Shown piece after piece: positions 33,520 through 42,778 of a DNA stretch of 64,000 nucleotides; positions within the stretch are counted from its first letter, which is position 1, and every line of letters starts with the position of its first letter. The DNA comes from AP-15 sp963790875 (GTDB taxonomy: Bacteria > Pseudomonadota > Alphaproteobacteria > ATCC43930 > CGMCC-115725): positions 6,035-70,034 of the forward strand of contig CAWBQT010000025.1 in the NCBI GenBank assembly GCA_963790875.1, read 5' to 3'. The position numbers and the translations under genes were made by a program. The notes under the pieces were generated by a model. It searched no databases. It saw nothing but the letters and a program-made list of their open reading frames with translations, and was not told the origin of the DNA.

Positions 33520-34272
33520 TCAATGGGCGAGGATCTGGCTGAGGAAGGTTCTCGTCCGCTCGCTTGCGGGGGCCGAGAAGAAGTCCTTGGGCGGCGCGCG
33601 CTCGACGATCTCGCCGCGGTCCATGAACACCATCAAGTCGGCGACGGTGCGGGCAAATCCCATCTCGTGGGTGACGCAGACCATCGTCATGCCTTCGTTC
33701 GCCAGCTGGACCATGACGTCGAGCACTTCCTTGATCATCTCGGGGTCGAGCGCCGAGGTCGGCTCGTCGAACAGCATGATCTCGGGCTTCATGCACAACG
33801 AGCGGGCGATTGCGACCCGTTGCTGCTGGCCGCCCGAAAGCTGCCCGGGATATTTGTCCGCCTGATCGGCGATGCGCACCCGCTCCAGGTAGTAGCGGGC
33901 GGTCTCCTCGGCCTCCTGTTTCCGCATTCTGCGCACCCAGATCGGTGCGAGGGTCAGGTTCTGCAGCACCGTCAGATGCGGAAACAGGTTGAACTGCTGG
34001 AACACCATGCCGACTTCGCGGCGGATCGCCTCGACGTTCTTCACATCCGAGGTCAACTCGATGCCGGCGACGATGATGCGGCCCCGCTGGTGCTCTTCGA
34101 GCCGGTTGATGCAGCGGATCATCGTCGATTTGCCCGAGCCGGACGGACCGCAGACGACGACCTTCTCGCCCTTGCCGACCCGCAGGTCGACGCTCTTCAG
34201 CACATGGAAATCGCCGTACCATTTGTCGACCGACTGCAGTTCGATCATCGGGGCCGGCGCGGCCTCGCTCAT
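33520..34272 (-). CDS. aapP: General L-amino acid ABC transporter, ATP-binding protein AapP
   Basis: The 250-residue ATPase shows Walker A GPSGSGKSTMI, Q-loop VFQQFNLFPH, signature LSGGQQQRVAIAR, Walker B IMLFDEPTSALDPE and H-loop VTHEMG. The sequence is typical of polar amino-acid importers. It is the last gene of the aapJ-aapQ-aapM-aapP series on the minus strand and overlaps aapM by four bases. It powers import by hydrolysing ATP at the inner face of the membrane. Confidence 0.95.
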   Translation of the reverse strand: MSEAAPAPMIELQSVDKWYGDFHVLKSVDLRVGKGEKVVVCGPSGSGKSTMIRCINRLEEHQRGRIIVAGIELTSDVKNVEAIRREVGMVFQQFNLFPHLTVLQNLTLAPIWVRRMRKQEAEETARYYLERVRIADQADKYPGQLSGGQQQRVAIARSLCMKPEIMLFDEPTSALDPEMIKEVLDVMVQLANEGMTMVCVTHEMGFARTVADLMVFMDRGEIVERAPPKDFFSAPASERTRTFLSQILAH

Positions 34273-35366
34273 CGCCGTCTCCCTCGGTTGAACTCGCGCT
34301 CGAGCAGCCGGCTGTAACGCGACATGAAAAAGCAGAAACTCCAGTAGATGACCCCAACGAACACGTAGGCTTCAACATAAAAGCCTTGCCAATTGGCGTC
34401 GGACAGCGCCGTCTCCGCGGTCGTCAACAAGTCGAACAGGCTGATGATGATGACGAGCGCGGTATCCTTGAAGATGCCGATAAAGGTGTTGACCAAGGGC
34501 GGGATGACCATCGTCAACGCTTGCGGCAAGACGATCAGCCGCGTGCGCTGCAGATAGGATAGACCGAGCGCGTCGGCGGCCTCGATCTGCCCGCGCGGTA
34601 TCGCCTGCAGCCCGCCGCGGACGACCTCGGCGAGATAGGCGCCGGCGAACAGGATGAAGGCGACCTGCGCCCGCACCAGCTTGTCGATCGTCACGCCTGC
34701 CGGCAAGAACAACGGCAGCATCAGCGAGGCCATGAACAGCATCGTGATCAGCGGCACGCCGCGCACCAGCTCGATATAGCCGACGCAGATCGCGCGCACT
34801 GCCGGGAGCTTCGACCGCCTGCCGAGCGCCAACAGGACGCCGAACGGGAAGCCGAAGAGCATCCCGACAACGGCCAGGATCAAGGTCAGCGGCAGCCCGC
34901 TCCATAGCGCGGTTTCGACCCTGCTGAGGCCGAGCGCGCCGCCGCGCATCAGCGCGAAGACGGCGCACAGCCCGACGAGCCACAGGATGGCCAACGGCCG
35001 TCCCCACAGCTGCCGCCGACAGGCGGCGAGGATCATCGCCAGGAAGACCGCGACCGCCACGACCGGCCGCCAGGTCTCGTCGACCGGGAAGAACCCGAAC
35101 AGAATGAATCGGGCCTTCGCGCCGATGAACGCCCAGCACGCGCCGGCGCCGTGGCACGCCTGTCCATTGGGCGCCGACCAGATCGCGTCGATCAGCCCCC
35201 AGCGCAGCACAGGCCAAACCATGACGACGATCAGCGCCGCGCAGAGCATCGTCGCAATCGTGCTGGTCATGCCGTCGAACAGGTTGGCGCGCAACCAGCC
35301 AAGCACGCCCGTTGATCGCGGCGGTGCTGGCACCGCGATCGGAATGTCGCGGGCGAGATCGGTCAC
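34269..35366 (-). CDS. aapM: General L-amino acid ABC transporter, permease AapM
   Basis: The 365-residue integral membrane protein has an N-terminal extension with extra hydrophobic segments, as in AapM, then the permease core (GLPLTLILAVVGMLFGFPFG, YIELVRGVPLITMLFMASLM) and the EAA loop (EAADALGLSYLQRTRLIVLP), which contacts the ATPase. Together with AapQ it forms the channel. Its start lies one base after the aapQ stop and its 3' end overlaps aapP. Confidence 0.94.
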   Translation of the reverse strand: MTDLARDIPIAVPAPPRSTGVLGWLRANLFDGMTSTIATMLCAALIVVMVWPVLRWGLIDAIWSAPNGQACHGAGACWAFIGAKARFILFGFFPVDETWRPVVAVAVFLAMILAACRRQLWGRPLAILWLVGLCAVFALMRGGALGLSRVETALWSGLPLTLILAVVGMLFGFPFGVLLALGRRSKLPAVRAICVGYIELVRGVPLITMLFMASLMLPLFLPAGVTIDKLVRAQVAFILFAGAYLAEVVRGGLQAIPRGQIEAADALGLSYLQRTRLIVLPQALTMVIPPLVNTFIGIFKDTALVIIISLFDLLTTAETALSDANWQGFYVEAYVFVGVIYWSFCFFMSRYSRLLEREFNRGRRR

Positions 35367-35367
35367 G

Positions 35368-36558
35368 CTAACGCTCCACCAGCGCCACGGCGCGGTTGTA
35401 TATGTTCATCCCCAGCGAGATCGCGAGGCTGATGAACAGATAGACCGCCATGATGATCGTGATCCCCTCGATCGCCTGACCGGTCTGGTTCATCGTCGTG
35501 TTGGCGACCGAGACCAGATCGGGATAGCCGATGATGACGGCGAGCGAACTGCTCTTGGTGAGGCTCAGATACTGGCTCGTCAACGGCGGGATGATGATCC
35601 TCAATGCCTGCGGCAGCACGATGAGCCGCATCCGCTGGCCCGCCTTCAGCCCGAGCGCCATCGCCGCCTCGCTCTGACCCCAGCTGACCCCGAGAATCCC
35701 GGCGCGCACGATCTCCGAGATGAAGGTCCCGGTATAGATCGCCAAGCCGAGCAGCAGCGCGGCAAATTCGGGCGACATCGTAGCGCCGCCGCTGAAGTTG
35801 AAGCCCCTCAGCACCGGCAGGTCGAGCGTCAGCGGCGCCCCGAAGCCGAGGAATACGGCACCCGGCAAGCCGACGATCAGCGCCAGGGCGATCCAGCCCC
35901 TCGGCAATTGCCGGCCGGTTGCCGCCTGCCGGTGCGCGGCCCAACGATTGAACCCGATCGCCGCGGCGATGCCGATGCAGAACGCCGCGGCGACCCAGCG
36001 GTAAGCGGGGTTGGCGGCCGGCACCGGATAAACTATTCCGCGATTGCTGACGAACATATTGGGCAGAATCTGCCAAGCCTGGCGCGGGCCGGGCGCGATC
36101 TTGTCGAGCAGGCCCCACCAGAAGAACAGCTGCAGCGCGAGCGGGATGTTGCGGAAGGTCTCGACATAGACCACCGCGAGCCTGCTCACGAGCCAGTTGC
36201 GCGACAGCCGTGCCAACCCCATCAGCGTGCCGAGTATCGTCGCGAGGATGATGCCGAGCACCGCGACATGCAGCGTGTTCAGGAGCCCGACGAGAAGCGC
36301 CCGGCCGTAGGTGTCGGCCGGCGAATAGTCGATCAGCAACTCGCCGATCCCGAACGCCGCCTCGCGATGCAGGAAACCGAACCCGGTCGCGATGTTCTGT
36401 CGGCCGATATTGCCGAGCGCGTTGTGCACGACGAAGGCGATAAAGCCGGCGACCGCGGCGACGAAGACGACCTGATAGGCGATGCCGCGGATCTTGGCGT
36501 CGCGCCACGGCGCTGCGCGGGCTGGAGCCCGCCCGAGGGAGACTTCGTCGCCGGTCAT
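35368..36558 (-). CDS. aapQ: General L-amino acid ABC transporter, permease AapQ
   Basis: The 396-residue membrane protein carries the binding-protein-dependent permease pattern: LLNTLHVAVLGIILATILGT, VYVETFRNIPLALQLFFWWG, and the EAA loop EAAMALGLKAGQRMRLIVLP followed by PQALRIIIPPLTSQYLSLTK. A long insert with further hydrophobic stretches is typical of AapQ, which is larger than HisQ-type permeases. It pairs with AapM to form the membrane channel and is 38 bp downstream of aapJ. Confidence 0.94.
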   Translation of the reverse strand: MTGDEVSLGRAPARAAPWRDAKIRGIAYQVVFVAAVAGFIAFVVHNALGNIGRQNIATGFGFLHREAAFGIGELLIDYSPADTYGRALLVGLLNTLHVAVLGIILATILGTLMGLARLSRNWLVSRLAVVYVETFRNIPLALQLFFWWGLLDKIAPGPRQAWQILPNMFVSNRGIVYPVPAANPAYRWVAAAFCIGIAAAIGFNRWAAHRQAATGRQLPRGWIALALIVGLPGAVFLGFGAPLTLDLPVLRGFNFSGGATMSPEFAALLLGLAIYTGTFISEIVRAGILGVSWGQSEAAMALGLKAGQRMRLIVLPQALRIIIPPLTSQYLSLTKSSSLAVIIGYPDLVSVANTTMNQTGQAIEGITIIMAVYLFISLAISLGMNIYNRAVALVER

Positions 36559-36596
36559 CCTGCCTTCACTCCACAGGACAAAATCGCGTTGCTGCC

Positions 36597-37640
36597 CTAG
36601 CGGATCGGTATTGCGTAGAGCAGCCCGCCCTTCGTCCAGAGGTTATTCAAGCCGCGGGTGAGTTTAAGCGGTGATTTTGCCCCCAAATAGCGATCGAAGA
36701 TTTCGCCGTAATTTCCGACCGACTTGATTGCGTTGTAGGCCCAGGTCTCGTTGAGCCCCAGGGCCTTACCCATGCCGGGGGTGACGCCGAGCATCCGCTT
36801 GATGGCCGGATCTTCGCTTTTCAGCATGGCGTCGACATTGGCCTGGGTGATGCCGCTCTCCTCGGCCTGGATCAGCGCAAACACCACCCACTCGACGACG
36901 TCGTACCACTGTTCGTCGCCATGGCGAACGGCCGGCGCCAGCGGCTCCTTCGAGATCCGGTCGGGCAGGATGACGTAGTCTTCGGGATGGGTCGCCCGAC
37001 CGGTGCGTTGGGCGGCGAGCGCAGAGGCGTCGCCGCTCATGACGTCGCAACGACCGGCGAAAAATGCCGCGTAGATTTCATCGACCTTTTCGATGACGAC
37101 CGGTTTGTAGTCCATCTTGTTGGCACGGAAATAGTCGGCGAGATTGAGTTCGGAAGTCGTGCCCGGCGCGACGCAGATGGTTGCGCCGTTGAGTTCCTTG
37201 GCGCTTTTGACCCCGAGCTTCTTCGGCACCATGAAGCCCTGGCCGTCGTAAAACACGACCGGCGCGAAATTGAACCCCAACTCGGTGTCGCGGGTCAGGG
37301 TCCAGGTCGTGTTGTTGGATAGGATGTCGACCTCGCCCGATTGCAGCGCCATGAACCGCTGTTGCGCCGTCAGCGGCACGTATTTGACCTTCCCCGGATC
37401 GCCGAATATCGCCGCCGACAGCGCCTTGCAGACATCGACGTCGAAGCCGGCATAGACCCCCTTGTCGTCGGGCTGGGCAAAACCGGGGATCCCGGTCGGC
37501 ACGCCGCAGCTGAACCCGCCGGCCTGTTTGATCTTGTCGAGCGTCGGCCCGGCCGATGCCGAATTCGCCGCGACGAGCGCGGCGATGACGACCGCAGCCC
37601 GCGTCAGGCCAGCCCACCGTCCGACGATCGAGTTGCCCAT
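36597..37640 (-). CDS. aapJ: General L-amino acid ABC transporter, periplasmic binding protein AapJ
   Basis: The 347-residue protein has a signal peptide (LTRAAVVIAALVAANSASA) and a family-3 solute-binding domain (GVPTGIPGFAQPDDKGVYAG, FDVDVCKALSAAIFGD, LQSGEVDILSNNTTWTLTRD). It binds many L-amino acids in the periplasm and delivers them to AapQM. It is the first gene of the operon, and GGGGGG-type purine-rich sequence precedes its ATG. In rhizobia the Aap system is regulated with nitrogen status; no such site was recognised here. Confidence 0.95.
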   Translation of the reverse strand: MGNSIVGRWAGLTRAAVVIAALVAANSASAGPTLDKIKQAGGFSCGVPTGIPGFAQPDDKGVYAGFDVDVCKALSAAIFGDPGKVKYVPLTAQQRFMALQSGEVDILSNNTTWTLTRDTELGFNFAPVVFYDGQGFMVPKKLGVKSAKELNGATICVAPGTTSELNLADYFRANKMDYKPVVIEKVDEIYAAFFAGRCDVMSGDASALAAQRTGRATHPEDYVILPDRISKEPLAPAVRHGDEQWYDVVEWVVFALIQAEESGITQANVDAMLKSEDPAIKRMLGVTPGMGKALGLNETWAYNAIKSVGNYGEIFDRYLGAKSPLKLTRGLNNLWTKGGLLYAIPIR

Positions 37641-37735
37641 TTTTTGCCCCCCTGTTCCCGGCCGCCCGTTATCTCGCGCGGCGGGATTCGGCCGACGCTA
37701 GCACAGACCGCGCTCGCGGCCACCACCGCGACGGC

Positions 37736-38035
37736 GTGCAGAGCAAGATCGAGGCCGTTTTCGGCCCCGCGCCGATACGGCAACCAGCTAAGGGCGACCG
37801 CGGTCACGACCCCACCCCGCTCTACGAGGTCGATCCGTCGAATTTTCGGCAGCAGAAGGCGCTCGGAAGCCATGGCTACCGCTTCCTGCGATTGAATCTC
37901 TTCTGGGCGCTGCAGACGGCCACGGCGCATGCGCTCGTGGAACAGGCAAAGGAACAGACCGATGGCCTCGCCAACGGCGACTTGCGGCTATGTTCGGTGG
38001 GCCGTGTGCTCAAATCCATCGATGACTTCCGGAAT
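37736..38035 (+). pseudogene. C-terminal fragment of an unidentified large protein
   Basis: The segment PLYEVDPSNFRQQKALGSHG and YRFLRLNLF, then LANGDLRLCSVGRVLKSIDDF, resembles the tail of large helicase-related proteins, which end with a restriction-nuclease-like YRFLRLNRF strand and a small Cys-rich finger. Here the finger has lost its Cys pairs and there is no upstream body of the gene. It is cut off at about 38035, where an ISNCY remnant begins. Function cannot be assigned. Confidence 0.35.
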
Positions 38036-38220
38036 ATGAATCGCCGGCGCATAACCGCCTTCGGTCAGTGCCGCCAGCCGCCGCTGATTCAGATCCCGTA
38101 GAACCTCGAGCCGCGTCAACTGTCCATCGCCCATCAGCCGAACCGTCACCCCTGACACCCCCGGAAATCCGCCGGGGAAGTGTCATCTCTAACCTGGAGG
38201 CGGGTGACATTTTGGTCCGG
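38036..38220 (-). mobile_element. Remnant of an ISNCY-family element (end plus transposase start)
   Basis: On the minus strand the frame from about 38145 reads VRLMGDGQLTRLEVLRDLNQ and RRLALTEGGY, similar to the start of ISNCY transposases. Just outside it, 38177-38215 carries GTGTCATCTCTAACCTG and GGGTGACATTTTGG, resembling the end repeats of the intact ISNCY element at 39199-40986. The rest of the element is gone. Confidence 0.45.
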
Positions 38221-38275
38221 CGCCTACAAGAAAACCGCGCATAAAGGCGTCTTCTGGAAAAATCACTGGCTCGGC

Positions 38276-38716
38276 TTACCGGGCGGCCAAGCTTTTTCTG
38301 GCGGCATCGCCGAAGTCGGTCAGGAAGTCCAACTCGTCCTTTTGGGTCATCATCTCATGAAGGGTGCGGTTTGGCCCTAGGTAGGTCTCGATAATGATGT
38401 CCACGGCTCGCATGGCCGCAACAACCACTAACCGATCAGAAACTAGGCGCATACGCCCAAGCAAGGCGTAGAGCTGCACCAAACCGGTGATCTCTTCCGT
38501 CTGGTGGGTCAGAGCATCTCCATAGAGGCGCGAAGCCTCTGCGATGAAGTCGTTGTAAAGCGTCTCCAGCTTGGCCTTCTCGGCTTCGCGATGCGCGTGG
38601 CGAAACTGCGTCCACTGCGTCGTCCACGAAGTGGCGAACGACGTCAACCCGCCGATGGTCGCGCCCGCCAGAGCGGAGAGTGCCGAGAGATAGGCCGGGT
38701 CCAAATCCCCCTCCAA
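38276..38716 (-). CDS. Uncharacterised membrane-anchored protein
   Basis: About 146 residues, with one N-terminal hydrophobic segment (AYLSALSALAGATIGGLTSF) followed by a long, charged helical region (REAEKAKLETLYNDFIAEAS, LYALLGRMRLVSDR). I do not know a function; similar one-helix proteins are common in rhizobial genomes. The start is uncertain: TTG 38716 or TTG 38704, both near a GGAGGGG sequence. It is probably a real gene because its hydrophobic and helical pattern is coherent. Confidence 0.65.
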   Translation of the reverse strand: MEGDLDPAYLSALSALAGATIGGLTSFATSWTTQWTQFRHAHREAEKAKLETLYNDFIAEASRLYGDALTHQTEEITGLVQLYALLGRMRLVSDRLVVVAAMRAVDIIIETYLGPNRTLHEMMTQKDELDFLTDFGDAARKSLAAR

Positions 38717-38861
38717 GAGAATGCCGCCCTACAAGGAGGATCATCCATCAAGATTGCCCAGCAAGGATGATCTGGTCTGGAAAATGAAAATCAGTGGAAA
38801 TCGCCGCGAAAGGGGAGGATGACCACAATTGGGTACGGGTCAGTTTCGATTGTACACAGCT

Positions 38862-39059
38862 TTATGCGGGTTCAATCGACCAAGCCCTGGCGATTTTGAT
38901 CGTGGCGGCACAACGGCGTGCCTCTCCCTTGGTTTGGAAGCGCATCGCTCGTTCCCGCTCTCCCCAGCGTACCGGCACCATTGTCAGCAGGTACATGGTC
39001 ACATTGTCCCGCTGTAGAGCTATCACGAACATTTCCCAAGCCTCGATCACCCGCACCAT
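38862..39059 (-). CDS. Small uncharacterised protein (65 residues)
   Basis: The C-terminal half (MYLLTMVPVRWGERERAMRF, then KGEARRCAATIKIARAWSIE) has a coherent basic and hydrophobic pattern suggestive of a small real protein or the tail of a larger one. No family is recognised and the ribosome-binding site is weak. The rest of 38717-39198 holds no other convincing frame. Confidence 0.35.
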   Translation of the reverse strand: MVRVIEAWEMFVIALQRDNVTMYLLTMVPVRWGERERAMRFQTKGEARRCAATIKIARAWSIEPA

Positions 39060-39198
39060 CGGGTGCGGGCAAGCTCTTCCGCAATCTCAAACGCCGGCCG
39101 GCAACATTCGGCTTTATCGGTGATCTCGATCATCGCTGTGTGGCGCTGCATGGCAACGGTTGTGCCAGTAGGTGAGGGCCGCTGTCACCCTTGTCGCT

Positions 39199-40986
39199 GC
39201 AAGATAGAAATGTCACCGGGCGCGCAAAGTAGAAATGACACCCTGCTGTCGTCGGGTTCGGGCGGCGGGCGGGTGCGGAGCCCCCGGCGTAGCGCAGCGC
39301 CCGACCGACGTCCGATGCACCGAGCTCGCAGCCGCACCCGCTGTCTACCGAGCGGGCGTCAGCGCGCTCGGCTCGTAGAAAGATCCAGCAGGCGACCTCG
39401 ACAGCGTCGGCATCGCCGCCGGCTGTCGGCTGGATAACATTGACAGCGGTGGACCGCTTGCGCGTCGCCGCCTTGGTGTTTTTGGCGTCACGGTTTTCCG
39501 TTACGTAACGAATTGTATGGGGACGGCTGCGGCAGTCAACCCTTCACCCCGGTCCGCCGCCGCCTCAGACCGGAGCCGCGACAGCTGCGTGGCGCGATGC
39601 CCGCCCCTTCGACGGCAGACCCGGCGCCTCGAGGTTGTTCGGCGGCCGCTGCCGTGCAACATGCCCGCGCTGCCGATGCGCCGGATAGGCGGCCTGCTGC
39701 GCCTTCACCTGCTCGAGCACGGCCGACAGCCGCTTGTTGTCGACGATCGCGCCGGGCTGCACTGTCTGGATCTTGTCGAACACCTTGAAACCGAGCGCCG
39801 TCCCGTTGAACTGAACTGCGAACCGCCCGTCCGGATAGTTCACCACCTCCACCTTCTTGCGCACCAACCCGCGGGCCAGTGGCGTCGGGTCGAGGAGCAG
39901 CATCATCCGGTCGTAGTGCAGGGTCAGGTTGCGCGTGACCGTGCGTTCCTCTCGCCAGGCCAGGATCTCGTCCAGATCATCCGATTGTGTCAGCGGCCGA
40001 TGCAGGTCCTTCTCGTTCGCCGGGTCGCGGCCAAAGCGCGCGTTGTGGGCGGTGATGAACCCCGGCAGCCAGGCGCTCGCCGCGGCCATCGACGAGACCC
40101 CCGCCAGCCGCAATTCCTTGACCAGCCGGTCCTGCAACGTGCCGAATGCACGTTCGACGCGTCCCTTCGCCTGCGGGCTGTTGGCGCAGATGATGTCGAT
40201 GTTCAGCGCCAACAGCGCGCGGCCGAATTGGGTCACGCCCTCGCCGCCGACGGCGTCCTTGCTGTTCACCCGAAAGATGCCGTGCTTGTCGCTGTAGAAA
40301 GCAACCGGTTTGCCGTGCTCCTCCAGATAGGCGCGTGTCGTGCGGAAGTAATCGAACGCCGATTCCGAGGCGACGAACCGCAGTTGCTGCAGCCGGCTCG
40401 TCGCATCATCGATGAAACCGAGCAGCGTGCACGGCGGAGCGCGGTCCTCGAACCAGGCGTGCTCCGAGCCGTCGATCTGCACCAGTTCGCCCAGGCAATC
40501 GCGCCGCCGGCGCGGCTGATGCGGCGAGGGAAGGCGATGCCGACGGTCCTGCCACAGCCCAGCCGCGATCATCCAACCGCGCAACGTCTCATGCGACACC
40601 GTACAACCGTGATGCTCGGCCAGCTTCTCCGCCGCCAGGGTCGGACCGAAGTCCGCGTATCGCTCGCGCACGATCGACAGTGCCAGGGTGCGAACCTCGG
40701 CAGGTAGCCGATGATTGCTCGGTTTGCCGCGGTGCTTGGAAAGCAGGCTCGCGGCGCCATCCTGCTTGAGGCCATGCAGCAGACGAAACACCTGACGCCG
40801 CTGCAAGCCGATCAGTTCGCACGCGTCGGCAATGCGAAGACCCCCCGACTGAACCCGCAACAGGACCTCGAGCCGGCTGAACTCCTGCTTGCTCATCGAC
40901 ACCACCGCCACGGCGCACCCTCCGGGACCCCAGAACCCGGCGGAGTGTCACCTCTACTTTGCACAGGGGTGTCATCTCTATATTGC
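39199..40986 (-). mobile_element. ISNCY-family insertion sequence, apparently complete
   Basis: The element is about 1.79 kb long. Each end carries two copies of an 18-bp motif: GCAAGATAGAAATGTCAC (39199) and GCAAAGTAGAAATGACAC (39224) on the left, and inverted GTGTCACCTCTACTTTGC (40945) and GTGTCATCTCTATATTGC (40969) on the right. The doubled ends look like transposase binding sites. A possible short target duplication (CGCT or GCT) lies just outside. It carries one transposase gene on the minus strand. Confidence 0.75.
39565..40911 (-). CDS. ISNCY family transposase
   Basis: The 448-residue protein has an N-terminal helix-turn-helix region (VQSGGLRIADACELIGLQRR, QVFRLLHGLKQDG) and a DDE integrase core: Asp in LGELVQIDGSEHAWFED, Asp in VAFYSDKHGIFRVNSKD and Glu in AKGRVERAFGTLQDRLVKEL. 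The spacing and the phrase YADFGPTLAAEKLAEHHG are typical of ISNCY transposases. The frame is uninterrupted and the element's ends are present, so it may still be active. Confidence 0.92.
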   Translation of the reverse strand: MAVVSMSKQEFSRLEVLLRVQSGGLRIADACELIGLQRRQVFRLLHGLKQDGAASLLSKHRGKPSNHRLPAEVRTLALSIVRERYADFGPTLAAEKLAEHHGCTVSHETLRGWMIAAGLWQDRRHRLPSPHQPRRRRDCLGELVQIDGSEHAWFEDRAPPCTLLGFIDDATSRLQQLRFVASESAFDYFRTTRAYLEEHGKPVAFYSDKHGIFRVNSKDAVGGEGVTQFGRALLALNIDIICANSPQAKGRVERAFGTLQDRLVKELRLAGVSSMAAASAWLPGFITAHNARFGRDPANEKDLHRPLTQSDDLDEILAWREERTVTRNLTLHYDRMMLLLDPTPLARGLVRKKVEVVNYPDGRFAVQFNGTALGFKVFDKIQTVQPGAIVDNKRLSAVLEQVKAQQAAYPAHRQRGHVARQRPPNNLEAPGLPSKGRASRHAAVAAPV

Positions 40987-41071
40987 GCTTACAACCCTTT
41001 GGCGCATAACGTCGCCTTCTGGAAAATCGTAGAGTGAGGGCCTATATCGGACGTTGCTGCAAAGAGGCACA

Positions 41072-41875
41072 TTGCAAGTGCGTCTGGTCTATGCTGATGA
41101 GGCGGGTATCTCCGACAAGAAGCAAGAGCCGTTTCTAGTCGTCGCTGGTGTCATCATTAATGCAGACAAGCAACTTGTAGCTTTGGAGCGCCATTTAGAT
41201 AAAATAGTGGCTCGGCATATACCGCCGGAACATCGCGACAATTTCATTTTTCATGCATCACACCTGTTCAATGGGGGTGGGAAGGTCTTCACCCGTGGCA
41301 ATCCAGAGTGGCCGCTAGAAAAACGACTTACGATTGCCGACGAATTGGCTGCGATACCAGCAAAGTTCCGGCTTCCTTTGCCGATGACGTGGGTAGAGCG
41401 GGCTAACTTTCCCTCCGACGCGGAGTATCGGGCTATCCACACGGATGCTGAAAAAACCCTCGCGGCTCATGTTGCTGCATTTATTGCCTGCGCGGTGCAG
41501 GTGGAACAATGGATGAGGCGCAACACAAACGGGGAAATTTGCATGATGATCGTTGAAGATAACGACAATGCGCGACGGTTCATCAGACAGTTCCAAAACC
41601 ACTACCAGCAGCGCGAAGCTTTGAAAACCCTAGATGCAGAAGCGCGCAAAGTTTTCCCGCTCCGGCGTATCAAACACGACCCGTTATTTGAGCCGAAAAA
41701 ACGCTCTAGCATTTTGCAGCTCGCGGATTTTTGGGCCTACGTGGCAAAGCGGATCGCCATGAACTCTGAGGATCGCCGTTACCGCCGCTTTTATGATCCA
41801 ATGCACGCGCAATATTGGCAGGCAATCAGCGCGACGCCCCGGCCATCCGAGAGAGCACGGGGAAGCGCCGCGTGA
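41072..41875 (+). CDS. DUF3800 protein (RNase H-like fold predicted)
   Basis: The protein of about 267 residues has the DUF3800 pattern: VRLVYADEAGISDKKQEPFL at the start, with acidic residues of the first strand, then FLVVAGVII, HASHLFNGGG, MMIVEDNDNARRF and the C-terminal ILQLADFWAYVAKR. The acidic residues D, E and D fit an RNase H-like nuclease core. DUF3800 genes are often found in mobile and defence regions. The start is probably TTG 41072, after AAAGAGG; the frame is open from 41054. Codon use is less GC-rich than in neighbouring metabolic genes, suggesting transfer. Confidence 0.75.
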   Translation: MQVRLVYADEAGISDKKQEPFLVVAGVIINADKQLVALERHLDKIVARHIPPEHRDNFIFHASHLFNGGGKVFTRGNPEWPLEKRLTIADELAAIPAKFRLPLPMTWVERANFPSDAEYRAIHTDAEKTLAAHVAAFIACAVQVEQWMRRNTNGEICMMIVEDNDNARRFIRQFQNHYQQREALKTLDAEARKVFPLRRIKHDPLFEPKKRSSILQLADFWAYVAKRIAMNSEDRRYRRFYDPMHAQYWQAISATPRPSERARGSAA

Positions 41876-41926
41876 ACTCACCGAGAAAGGCTTGCCTTAT
41901 GCACAGGCGTCGGCTATCCGCCGTCT

Positions 41927-42669
41927 ATGCAGCCAACTACATATGAGGAACTGAAGCCAGACGCCGACGATCTCCTGGTCTTCGTTGACGACACGGGCGA
42001 CGAGACGTTTGCCGGCAGCCAAGGTTTCTATGGGCTCGGCGGCTGCGCCATGCCGATGATTTCGTACGGTCATATCAAGGTAAAGTGGGGCGAGATCGGA
42101 CCATTATAAACGGGGACCCCAAAGCGCCATTGCATGCGTCTGCGATGGATCGGAAGCCCGAAAATTTCGCGGCGCTGTCCGGATTCTTTTCGGATCGCTC
42201 GTTCATCCGTATCGCCGTGACGACAACAAAGAACGTAGGGTTGCCGCCGGAGATGCATCCTTGCGTCCCTGCGATGGGTCAGCTTCGGGAGGAGATTGGG
42301 CTTGTCGCCCCCGTGGTGCCTTGCAGGCGTGTATGGATCCTTGTTGAAAGTTCGACGCGGGCTGATCCGATAGTGCGAAGCTGTTTCTCTCAGCTCACTT
42401 CACTGAACGTTCCTTGGCCGCTTTCTGTCGAGCATTGCTTCATGCCCAAAAGCTCGAACGAGCCGGGCCTCGAAGTCGCTGATTTCATCATCAGCGCCGC
42501 CAGCAGCCAGGTGCAGCGACGGTTGCGTGGTCAGAGCGGGCAAGCGCCCGATTTCAAGGACGTGTTCGGCCGTCTTCCACCCGTAGGCTGTCGGTATCGA
42601 GAGATCGCGCGCACAGGTATCCATGGCGACGGCTTAGTAAGCGTGAGCGGGGTAAGCCTTGCAGGCTGA
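41927..42669 (+). pseudogene. Second DUF3800-like gene, frameshifted
   Basis: The first part, from ATG 41927, reads DDLLVFVDDTGDETFAGSQG and FYGLGGCAMP, a DUF3800-like start with acidic strand 1. It stops after GHIKVKWGEI, and the protein continues in another frame with INGDPKAPLHASAMDRKPEN, FIRIAVTTTKNVGLP, RRVWILVESSTRADP and PGLEVADFIISAASSQVQRR. A one-base shift near 42095 breaks the gene. It is a distant relative of the gene just upstream rather than a recent duplicate. Confidence 0.65.
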
Positions 42670-42704
42670 CAGTCGCTGAGGGTTGCACCGCCTATATGTA
42701 ATAA

Positions 42705-42723
42705 TGCAGAGCGTTTTTAGCGC
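42705..42723. repeat. Left arm of a perfect 19-bp inverted repeat
   Basis: TGCAGAGCGTTTTTAGCGC here is the exact reverse complement of 42779-42797, with 55 bp between the arms. The pair could be the ends of a small element, a hairpin, or a transcription stop between the DUF3800-like and recombinase remnants. Confidence 0.75.
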
Positions 42724-42778
42724 GGCGGCGCGGTGCACGATCTTTCCGGAGAGGCCCGACAGGGAGGGCCGCGACGGT

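Noticed and set aside
34987..36600. 537-codon plus-strand frame across aapM and aapQ
   Set aside because: Spans two convincing permease genes on the other strand; no domain or ribosome-binding site.
37604..37930. Minus-strand membrane-like frame upstream of aapJ
   Set aside because: The hydrophobic stretch is short, overlaps the aapJ start and lies opposite a better-supported gene fragment.
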